49,352 bases of DNA, from contig JAPPBX010000098.1 of NCBI GenBank assembly GCA_026702755.1, forward strand, positions 1 to 49,352, given 5' to 3'. Every line of letters begins with the position of its first letter. The first letter of the stretch is position 1. Shown here one piece after another: positions 16,346-25,336 of the stretch. The notes beneath the pieces were generated by a model. It did not search any database. It saw nothing but the letters and a program-made list of their open reading frames with translations, and was not told the DNA's origin. The DNA comes from Candidatus Poribacteria bacterium (GTDB taxonomy: Bacteria; Poribacteria; WGA-4E; WGA-3G). The position numbers were made by a program, and so were the translations under genes.

Positions 16346-19300
16346 ATGAAAACGCTAACCGTGAACTGGAAAACCGTACTGTCAATCGTTACAGCGGTGT
16401 TGTTAATATACGGTATACAAGGTACAGGCAACGTGCAAGCACAAGACAACGCACCTGAATTGACACCGGTCAGTGACCGGACGCAGCAGGTTCAAGATAC
16501 GATTGTTGCCTTGGTGCCGGGTGTAGATTCCGCTAACGATGTAACCGCTGCACACCTATCTTTAATCACCAACCTTAACCTGAGTGATCAGAGCATTACC
16601 GCACTGAAAACTGGCGATTTTGATGGATTGTCGGCGTTGCGTTCGCTTTCTTTAGCGAAAAACACGCTGAGCAGTCTGCCAGCAGGTATCTTCTCAGGTT
16701 TGTCTGCCATGAGTAGTCTTGACTTAGGTAGCAACGAACTCAACAGTCTACCCAATTCGGTCTTTTCTGGACTCTCTGCCCTGAGCAGGCTCAACTTGTC
16801 CTATAACAGCTTGGATAGTTTATCGGCAAATACATTCTCTGAAATGACTGCGTTGACGGGGCTTGATTTAGGCAACAACCAACTCAGCAGCCTGCCAGTA
16901 GATATCTTTTCTGGGCTCTCTTCACTGAACTGGCTCAGTCTGTCTTCCAATCAACTCAGCAGTCTACCCAATGGTCTCTTTTTCGGACTCTCTTCGTTAA
17001 ATTCGCTCTATTTGGGCGACAACACCGTTGGTTTATCCATCACTGTATCTCTGGAGAAGGTTGGCGAAAACCAGTTCAAGGCAACAACAGCCACTGGTGC
17101 ACCTTTCAATATCGTGTTGCCGGTTACCGTTACAAATGGAAGTATTGATGGCGGTGCAACCACCATTACACTTGCCGCTGGCAGCGTAGAAAGCGAACTC
17201 CTCACCGTGATCCCCACCCCCGGTACATCAGATGCTGCCACCGTAGATATTGGCACGCTCCCTGAACTGCCGACAAGCCATTTCGGTTATAGTCTGAGCA
17301 AACCGAGCAGTGCTGATAACACCCTCAGTTTTGCGCTCGGTATTCCCAGACCTACCGGAGATCCGAACGTGAATCATGCCCCAATTTTTAGAGAGGGAAG
17401 TAGAACGACGCGATCTGTACCGGAGAATACACCCGCTGGCAGAAACATCGGCAGTCCTGTCACCGCTACGGACCTTGATGAAGATGTCTTGACCTATACC
17501 GTCAGTGGTGCAGATGCAGCCTCCTTTGGTATCATCAGTACAACTGGACAATTACAAACACGGGCACCCCTCGACTATGAAAAAAAGAATACTTACGCCA
17601 TGACCGTGACCGTCTCCGATGGCAGTGCCAGAGATACTATCAGTGTCACGATTGATGTCACGGACGTAGAGGAAAACAACGCACCCGTCTTTGTAGAGGG
17701 CACTGCTACGGAGCGCTCCATACCAGAGAATACACCCGCTGGCAGAAACATCGGTGCCCCCGTCTCTGCTACGGACCTTGATGAAGATGTCTTAACCTAC
17801 AGTCTCAGTGGTGCAGATGTGGCCTCCTTTGGCATCGTCAGCACCACCGGACAGTTGAGAACGCGCGCACCCCTCGACTATGAAAAAAAGAACACCTATT
17901 CAGTGGCAGTCCACGTCTCTGATGGAAATGGCGGAACAGACACAATCGGGGTCGCTATCAACGTCACAGATGTAGAGGAAAACAACGCACCCGTCTTTGT
18001 AGAAGGCACTGCTACGGAGCGATCCATAGCCGAGAATACACCCGCCGGCAGAAATATTGGCAGCCCCGTCACCGCCACGGACCTTGATGAGGAAGATGTC
18101 TTAACCTACAGTCTCAGTGGTGCAGATGCAGCCTCCTTTGGTATTGTCAGCACGACTGGACAGTTATGAACCCGCGCACCCCTCGACTATGAAAAAAAGA
18201 ACACCTATTCGGTGGCAGTTCTTGTCTCCGATGGTAAGGGTGGAACAGATTCCATTGGTGTAGCTATCAACGTCACTGACATAGACGAAACCGCCACAGC
18301 ACATGCGCCGGTCTTCACAGAGGGCAGTGCCACAGAACGCTCAATTCCTGAGAACACGCCTGCTGGCAGAAACATCGGCAGTCCCGTCACCGCTACGGAT
18401 GAGGATGAGGACATCTTGACCTATACCCTCAGTGGTGCAGATGCGGCATCTTTTGGCATCGTCAGCACCACCGGACAATTACGAACGCGCGCACCCCTCG
18501 ACTATGAACAAAAGAACATCTATTCAGTGGCTGTTATCGTCTCCGATGGCACGCTCACAGATACCATCGGTGTTGCTATCAATGTCACAGACGTAGCGGA
18601 GAACAGCGCACCGGTTTTCGCAAGTAGCAGCGCAACGCGATCCATACCCGAAAACACGCCCGCAGGGGTACATATCGGTGAGGCGGTCTCTGCCAAAGAT
18701 GCTGACACCGATGATACCTTAACCTATACCCTCAGTGGCACGGACGCAGCAGCTTTTGACCTTGACGGCACCACTGGACAACTGAAAACCAAAGCCGCGC
18801 TTGACTACGAAACGAAGAATTCCTATTCGGTGACCGTAAAGGCCGCTGACAAGACCCTCACAGACACCATCAGAGTTACAATCATCATCACTGACGTAGA
18901 TGAGAGCAGCGCGCCAGTTTTTGCGGGGAATCGCACGACGCGTCTTGTGAAAGAGAACACGCCTGCTGGTGTAAACATTGGTGCTCCCGTGTCCGCCACA
19001 GACGATGACGAAGATACCTTGACCTATAGGCTTGGTGGCACCGATGCGGTGTCCTTTAGCATCGTTAGCACCACGGGACAGTTGAAGACTCGCGCACCGC
19101 TCGACTTTGAAACGAGGAACGCCTACACGGTAACCGTTACCGTCTCCGATGGCGGGCGCACCGATACCATCACGGTCGCTATCACTATCATTGACGTAGA
19201 CGAAAGGCCTCCGACCACAGATGAATCTCCTCGACCCGCCCAGGTTGAGAGTGTCATCAGCATTAGTGAAATCATGTTTGGCTCAGAAAGACGCTTTACG

Positions 19301-20536
19301 CCGCCGCAATGGATAGAGCTGCACAATGCCGGTCCAGATATCATCAATCTCACAGGATGGAAACTGATAATTCAGAATGTAGACTCAACAGAATTGACCG
19401 GACCCACAACCTGGGATGAACCAGTGGTGAGTGCAACAATCACCTTTGAGGACGACTTCTGGGGGGATGCCCCAAGGATTTGGCCGGATGATGTTGTTCT
19501 GGTGGTATCAAACGAAGATAGTGAAAATTCAAAGAATCTCACTGAAGATCAGATTTATGACCTCCAATGGAGAACAGACCTACCCCTCGGTTTGTGGAGC
19601 ATAATTCTCAGCACGGAAGGTTTCCACATACAACTCATTGATAATGAAGGGAACTTGGTGGACGAGGCTGGGAACTTTAAAGATAATGTGCAGCAATGGC
19701 AATTACCTTATGGAAAAAACAGAGGTAGAACCAGAGACAGTCGCCGGACTTCAATACTCCGCCGCTACGCTAATAGTCTGCCACTTGATGGCACCCAAGC
19801 AGGCGGTTGGATTTCTGCTGTGGACGCGAATTTAACAGCGGAACAACAAACCTACTATGGGGATAAGAACGACATCAGCACCCCTGGTACTGGGATCGTC
19901 GTCAACGAAATTTCCACACAGTTTGTTGAATATGATGTTAATCAGGACGGAGTCGTGAACGTATCTGATCTGGTGATCGTTGCCGGATGCCTCGGACAAT
20001 CCGGGCCCAACGCCGCAGATGTTAACGGCGATGGCATTGTCAATATTCAAGACTTGATACTCGTGGCAGGGGCACTTAGTCAAACACTCGCAGCACCGTC
20101 GCTGCATCCAGCATCACTCGCAATGTTTACCACCACTGATATTCAAGAGTGGTTGGCACAAGCACATGGCTTAGACCTTACGGATCCGAGGTTGCAAAGC
20201 GGCATCCGCTTCTTAGAACAACTCCTATCTGTATTGGTCCCGAAAGAAACCGTATTGCTGCCGAACTACCCAAATCCGTTCAACCCTGAAACATGGATAC
20301 CGTATCGGCTGGCAGAAGATGCTTTCGTCACGGTGACGATCTATGATCAACGCGGAAGGGTCGTCCGTAGACTCAATATTGGGCCCCAAACTGCCGCAGT
20401 CTACGAGAGTCGGTCAAAAGCCATCTATTGGGACGGCAGAAATGAGGTTGGTGACAGAGTCGCGAGTGGAATTTATTTTTATACCCTCATCGCAGGCGAT
20501 TTTTCTGCCACGCGAAAGATGCTCATTCTCAAGTAA
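16346..20536 (+). CDS. Secreted LRR / cadherin / lamin-tail protein, interrupted by an in-frame TGA
   Basis: One continuous frame of 1,397 codons except for a single TGA at 18167-18169. Order: signal peptide; LRRs of ~24 residues (about 75-228, GIFSGLSALxxLxLxxNxLxSLP); six cadherin-type repeats (about 349-951, ENTPAGRNIGSPVTATD ... LDYE ... VSDG); a lamin-tail domain (about 968-1115, ISEIMFGSE... WIELHN); a dockerin-like pair (about 1196-1250); the sorting domain (about 1302-1396). The TGA falls in the third cadherin repeat at GQL-stop-TRAPLDYE, where sibling repeats have Arg (CGA or AGA), so a single C-to-T change explains it. Without readthrough, the product ends at 18169 and the export tail is lost; a second frame could restart near 18212. 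The true start is ATG 16346 after AAAAGGAG. Confidence 0.82.
18167..18169 (+). other. Premature TGA in cadherin repeat 3
   Basis: The fourth cadherin repeat has CGA in the same place (GQL-R-TRAPLDYE), so this TGA is best read as a nonsense change or a base-calling/strain variant. No SECIS-like hairpin with the right spacing is evident and there is no Cys partner, unlike the UGA at 2231. Confidence 0.7.
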
Positions 20537-20569
20537 CACAAGGAGTGTAGAACTTATGAAAACCGATTT

Positions 20570-20596
20570 GCTGGCGAGGTTTCAAACCTCGCCAGC
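20570..20596. terminator. Perfect palindrome after the cadherin protein gene
   Basis: GCTGGCGAGGTTT pairs with AAACCTCGCCAGC around a single C. It lies 34 nt after the stop at 20536 and may act as a terminator, although no U-tract follows. Its core GAGGTTT-AAACCTC recurs as GAGGTT-AACCTC at 40976-40991, so it is also a member of a dispersed palindrome family. Confidence 0.5.
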
Positions 20597-20717
20597 AGCA
20601 CCTAATAGCGGATTATGAAAAATCGTCATAGGGGTCAATTGATGCTCCGAGGCATCTTTTTCTAAAATTGACACCTATTATGTTGCAAGTCACACTGACA
20701 AAACGATTACAATTGCT

Positions 20718-23700
20718 ATGAAATCAGCGAAAGTCTTATTTACAATCTCTCTTTCAATATGCCTTCTGCTTGGACTGACCCCGCGCGCCATGAGCCGAAA
20801 CGCGATCCCAGGAAAACAGTCAGGGACATCCGAAGATCCGTCGACAGTCAACCCAACGAACCGAGACAAAGCACTGGAAGGGATGACCATCTTGTATGGA
20901 ACCAACGAAAACGCGAATACAAGGATCCCGCCGCCACCGATGCAGAAATTGTTCCAAGGAGACAACTATCTTAAAATCGAAAAATCCCAATTCATCGTAA
21001 CCTACGACGGTTTTACAGACGAAGCGAGGGAAGCGTTTCAATATGCAGTCGATATTTGGAATTCGCTCATCCGGACACCGGTGCCAATTCGGATTGAGGC
21101 ATCTTTTATAGATATGGGTGGATTTGAGGATGGAACTATTATTTTAGGCGGGGCGCGCCCGGCAGGCTGGAAGTCGCCCGCATCATTGGATTTGTGGTTC
21201 CCAGAGGCACTCGCGGATAAGAGAGCCGGTAGAGATCTTGCGAATAGCGAACCCGATATTATAACAAGATTCAATAGCCATGAAGACGCAAATTGGTACT
21301 TCGGCACAGATGGAAATACACCATCAGGGAAAACGGACTTCGTTAGTACCGTGCTGCATGAGATTGCCCACGGATTTGGTTTCTTCAGTTTTGCAAGGGT
21401 AGAAGAAGAATCAATTAGGACATTTTCCGCCTCTGTTGGGCGCGGTAAACTTAGGGGCAGCACCCCAAAATTACCTTATATTTACGATTTCTTTGTTGAA
21501 AATGGATCTGGGACAACCATTATGTCTTCCCCTGACCCGTCCTTTGATCTTGAAAATCAACTCACGAGTAACGACCTTTTCTGGAACGGAAAAAAAGGGA
21601 CTGAAGCAAACGGGGGTATCCTCCCCCAACTCCATGCACCCAGTTCATGGGAGCAAGGTTCAAGCTACACCCATTTGGATGAGATAACCTTTCCAGCCGG
21701 CACCCCGAACTCCTTAATGACCCCGCATTACCATAACCAAGAAGCGATTCATGACCCTGGTCCCATTACACTCGGCATGCTTGAAGACATGGGATGGACA
21801 ATCAACAAAGCACCCGGATTTATCGACGGCTTCAGCACCACACGCACAATGGTAAACGGAAGTATCAGGAATCCAGTACCAGCGGCAGATGCGGACGATG
21901 ACTCACTCACCTATCAGCTCAGTGGCACGGATGCAGCAGCTTTTGATATTGATAGCACAACCGGACAATTGAAAACCAAGGCAACGTACAACTACAACAA
22001 GGCATCTTATACAGTAACTGTCACTGTTTCCGATGGTGCTTTGATAGATGAAATCCGTGTCACCATCAACGTCATCAGCACAGAAACTGAAACACCCACT
22101 AATAGCAGACCAAGCTTCGTGGATGGCAGTCACACCAATCGCGCTGTGGCAGAGAATACCGCAAAAGGTGTAAACATCGGTAATCCGATCACAGCAACAG
22201 ATCCAGATAATGACACTCTCACTTACACCCTCAGCGGTCCCGACGCGGCAGCTTTTGACATTGATAACACTACCGGACAACTGAAAACCAATGCCGAACT
22301 CGACTATGAAAAAAAGAACGCCTACACCGTAACAGTTACTGTCTCTGATGGCAACCTCGCTATCACCATCACCGTCGTTATCATTATCATCAATCTGGAC
22401 GATCAGAAAAGTCCAACGCTAACGCTAACTTCGCAACCGCTAACGGAAACAACGCTCAACGGAAGCATTGTGACACTGACTTTGAGCAACCGAATCTATG
22501 AGAACTGGCTCAGCGACCCTGTAACAGTATCCGGTATTCCGGGTGTAACGGTTAGACCGTTTGATGTTATCCGTCTGAACGATACGCAATTGTCAGTCCA
22601 ACTGACATTCTATGGGACAGACCTCAATACGGATGCTCCACTCACCTTCACAGTAAAAGCGGATGCTATCGCGAACTACGATGGCCCCGCGCTCACGGCG
22701 ACCGTACAGGTTACTGCGAATGTAGAATCGATAGTCGCTTCAACAGAAGCACCTCTAACAGAAGCAGCACTGAATCGAAGTGTCGTTACATTGACCTTAA
22801 ACGGCGGTGTTTACGAATCTCAATATACTGTCGGAAACAGTGTGACGGTATCCGGTATTCCCGGTGTCACTGCTAACAGATTTAACGTGGAACGTCTCAG
22901 CGGAACGCAGGTAAATGTTGAACTCACATTTGATGGTACGGACTTTGACACCGATACCACGCTCACCTTCACTGTGGAAGCGAATGCCATCGTAGGATAC
23001 AACGGCACAGCACTCATCGCACAATTACCCGTCAGCGCAGTAGTCGAAGCTATCCCAATCATAACGGCTTATACACCACAACCGTTGACGGAGGCAACCC
23101 TCAATGAAAGCATCGTCACACTCACACTATCAAGCGGCGTGTATACACAATCCAGTTCCAACATCAGCCGCGCACTGCAAGTATCCGGGATTGCTGGTGT
23201 AACGTTTCTTCAATCCGATGTAGTGCGCGTCAGTGGGACGAAAGTAACCGTTAAACTGATATTCGACGATACCGACTTTGATACCGACGCAACCCTCATC
23301 TTCACAGTCGGGGCGGATGCTATCACCAAATACGAGGGGCCCGCACTCATCACGAAGATACCTGTCACCGTCGTGGTTGAAGAAAGCCCTACAATAACGG
23401 CTTTTGCGACACAACCCTTGGCGGAGGCAACCCTCAATGGAAGTATTATCCGCTTAACGCTCAACAACGGTACTTACGTCCGATCTAACGATATTGCTAC
23501 TGCTGTGACAGTATCCGGGATTGCTGGTGTAACGATCGGAATATTCGGGGTGGAACGTGTGAGCGACACAGACATTATATTTCTACTCGAATTCAATGGT
23601 AACCTTGAAACAAATGCCACACTCACCTTCACTGTCGCAGCGGAGGCCATTACTGAATACGACGGGCCTGCACTGATCGCACACATCATTGTTAACGGCG

Positions 23701-25280
23701 GACAGGAATCTGTCGTCGCATCAACTGAGGCACCCTTGACAGAAACAACGTTGAACGGAAGTGTGGTAACGCTCACACTCAACGGTGCGACTTACAAGCA
23801 CTCGACCTTTGACCTCAGGGATACTGTGGAGGTATCCGGTATTGAAGGTGTCACTTTTCACTGGTTTGATTTAGACCGCGTTAGTGATACAGCGTTGACC
23901 GTTGAGTTGACGTTCAAAGGCAATATTGACACTGATGCCATCCTCACCTTTACGGTGGGCGCGGACGCTATTGCCGATTACAACGGACCGCCATTGACCG
24001 CGCAAATAACTGTTACGGGCAGCAAGGAATCCATCGCCGCTATAACAAAAGAACCCTTGACGGAAGTGACACTCAATGGCAGCGTCGTCACACTCACACT
24101 CAACGGTAGAAAATACGCACGCTCCATATTCAGCATTAGAGACGCTGTGTCTGTCGCCGGCATTGAGGATGTGACGATTGGAGCGTTTGGGGTGGATAGG
24201 GTCAATGACACGGAGATCACCATTGAACTCGAATTCAGCGGTGATATCGATGCTGATGCGATACTCATCATAACAGTCGCGGCAGATGCCCTATTGAGAT
24301 ATAACGGTCCCGCACTCACGGCGCAAATACCTGTTACTGGTGGGCAAGAATCAATCATCGCTTCAACATCTGCCTCTTTGACAGAAGCAACCCTTGACGG
24401 AAGCGTCATCACACTCACACTCAGTGGGCGTGTTTATGAGCGTTCTCCCTTTGACATCAGACGTGCTGTGACGGTCTCCGGTATTAATGGCGTAACGATA
24501 CCTTGGCACCAACCAGAGAGAAAAAGCGACACTCACATCACTATGGAACTGGAATTCAATGGTGATATCGACGCTGATGCAATCCTTACTTTGACTGTAG
24601 GTGCAGGTGCTATCACAGGATATGACGGATTCGCTCTTACAGCACAACTACCTGTTACCGGAGGGCAGGAGTCAATAGTTGCCTCAACAGATACCCCCTT
24701 GACAGAAGCAACGCTTGATGACAGCGTCGTCACACTCAAACTTAGCGGTAGAAAATACGCGCGCTCTATCTTTGACATCAGAGGTGCCGTGACAGTAGCA
24801 GGTATCAATGGTGTAACAATACCTTGGCATCAACCACGGCGAAAGAGTGATACACAAATCACTGTGGAACTTGAATTTGATGGAAATATCAATGTTGATA
24901 GCACACTCATATTCACCGTCGGTGCAGGTGCCATCGCGGGATACAACGGTCCCGCACTCACTGCACAAATAACCGTTCCTGCTGATAGAGAGAACGCGCT
25001 TTTGGCAAACTTCCCGAATCCGTTCAACCCCGAGACGTGGATACCCTATCACTTGGCAAAACCCACAGAGGTCACCATCACAATCTACGCTGTTAATGGA
25101 CAAGTCGTTCGGGAGTTAGAGCTCGGGCATCAACCCGCAGGTATCTATCAAACCCATTCCCGTGCCGCCTATTGGGATGGCAGAAACGCCTTCGGTGAAC
25201 CTGTGGCGAGTGGTGTCTATTTCTACATACTTACCGCAGGCGATTTCACCGCAACGCGCAAGATGTTGATACGGAAGTAA
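20718..25280 (+). CDS. Secreted metalloprotease-like giant protein with cadherin and eight unknown repeats
   Basis: A 1,520-residue exported protein. A signal peptide covers about residues 1-26. A zinc metallopeptidase-like domain (about 100-375) has HEIAHGFGF with H214, E215 and H218, and a possible Met-turn SLMTP near 335; the metzincin third His is replaced by Ser, so the third ligand is uncertain. Two cadherin-type repeats follow (about 380-456, 463-560). Eight tandem copies of the ~105-residue module also found in the 13803 gene come next (about 565-1420), then the sorting domain (about 1427-1520, LLANFPNPFNPETWIPYHL). There is no dockerin. I see no good ribosome binding site before the ATG, unlike its siblings, so the start is less certain. 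Likely a surface or released protease/adhesin. Confidence 0.88.
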   Translation: MKSAKVLFTISLSICLLLGLTPRAMSRNAIPGKQSGTSEDPSTVNPTNRDKALEGMTILYGTNENANTRIPPPPMQKLFQGDNYLKIEKSQFIVTYDGFTDEAREAFQYAVDIWNSLIRTPVPIRIEASFIDMGGFEDGTIILGGARPAGWKSPASLDLWFPEALADKRAGRDLANSEPDIITRFNSHEDANWYFGTDGNTPSGKTDFVSTVLHEIAHGFGFFSFARVEEESIRTFSASVGRGKLRGSTPKLPYIYDFFVENGSGTTIMSSPDPSFDLENQLTSNDLFWNGKKGTEANGGILPQLHAPSSWEQGSSYTHLDEITFPAGTPNSLMTPHYHNQEAIHDPGPITLGMLEDMGWTINKAPGFIDGFSTTRTMVNGSIRNPVPAADADDDSLTYQLSGTDAAAFDIDSTTGQLKTKATYNYNKASYTVTVTVSDGALIDEIRVTINVISTETETPTNSRPSFVDGSHTNRAVAENTAKGVNIGNPITATDPDNDTLTYTLSGPDAAAFDIDNTTGQLKTNAELDYEKKNAYTVTVTVSDGNLAITITVVIIIINLDDQKSPTLTLTSQPLTETTLNGSIVTLTLSNRIYENWLSDPVTVSGIPGVTVRPFDVIRLNDTQLSVQLTFYGTDLNTDAPLTFTVKADAIANYDGPALTATVQVTANVESIVASTEAPLTEAALNRSVVTLTLNGGVYESQYTVGNSVTVSGIPGVTANRFNVERLSGTQVNVELTFDGTDFDTDTTLTFTVEANAIVGYNGTALIAQLPVSAVVEAIPIITAYTPQPLTEATLNESIVTLTLSSGVYTQSSSNISRALQVSGIAGVTFLQSDVVRVSGTKVTVKLIFDDTDFDTDATLIFTVGADAITKYEGPALITKIPVTVVVEESPTITAFATQPLAEATLNGSIIRLTLNNGTYVRSNDIATAVTVSGIAGVTIGIFGVERVSDTDIIFLLEFNGNLETNATLTFTVAAEAITEYDGPALIAHIIVNGGQESVVASTEAPLTETTLNGSVVTLTLNGATYKHSTFDLRDTVEVSGIEGVTFHWFDLDRVSDTALTVELTFKGNIDTDAILTFTVGADAIADYNGPPLTAQITVTGSKESIAAITKEPLTEVTLNGSVVTLTLNGRKYARSIFSIRDAVSVAGIEDVTIGAFGVDRVNDTEITIELEFSGDIDADAILIITVAADALLRYNGPALTAQIPVTGGQESIIASTSASLTEATLDGSVITLTLSGRVYERSPFDIRRAVTVSGINGVTIPWHQPERKSDTHITMELEFNGDIDADAILTLTVGAGAITGYDGFALTAQLPVTGGQESIVASTDTPLTEATLDDSVVTLKLSGRKYARSIFDIRGAVTVAGINGVTIPWHQPRRKSDTQITVELEFDGNINVDSTLIFTVGAGAIAGYNGPALTAQITVPADRENALLANFPNPFNPETWIPYHLAKPTEVTITIYAVNGQVVRELELGHQPAGIYQTHSRAAYWDGRNAFGEPVASGVYFYILTAGDFTATRKMLIRK

Positions 25281-25290
25281 ATTTTTCTTC

Positions 25291-25328
25291 ATCCGTAGGG
25301 TGAGGGACGGAAACCCTGCCCTACGGAT
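25291..25328. terminator. Palindrome between convergent genes
   Basis: ATCCGTAGGG (25291-25300) pairs with CCCTACGGAT (25319-25328). It sits between the stop of the plus-strand giant gene and the stop of the minus-strand dehydratase and can serve both directions. Its GTAGGG...CCCTAC form matches the dispersed GTAGGGG palindromes at 25689 and 41059. Confidence 0.5.
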
Positions 25329-25336
25329 ACACACAT

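Noticed and set aside
18167-18169. Second in-frame UGA as another selenocysteine codon
   Set aside because: The equivalent residue in sibling repeats is Arg, no Cys or Sec motif surrounds it, and no hairpin with correct spacing was found.
1757-20536. A changed genetic code reading UGA as an amino acid throughout
   Set aside because: Several clear genes end at TGA (for example at 4427, 5569 and 43117), so UGA works as a stop.
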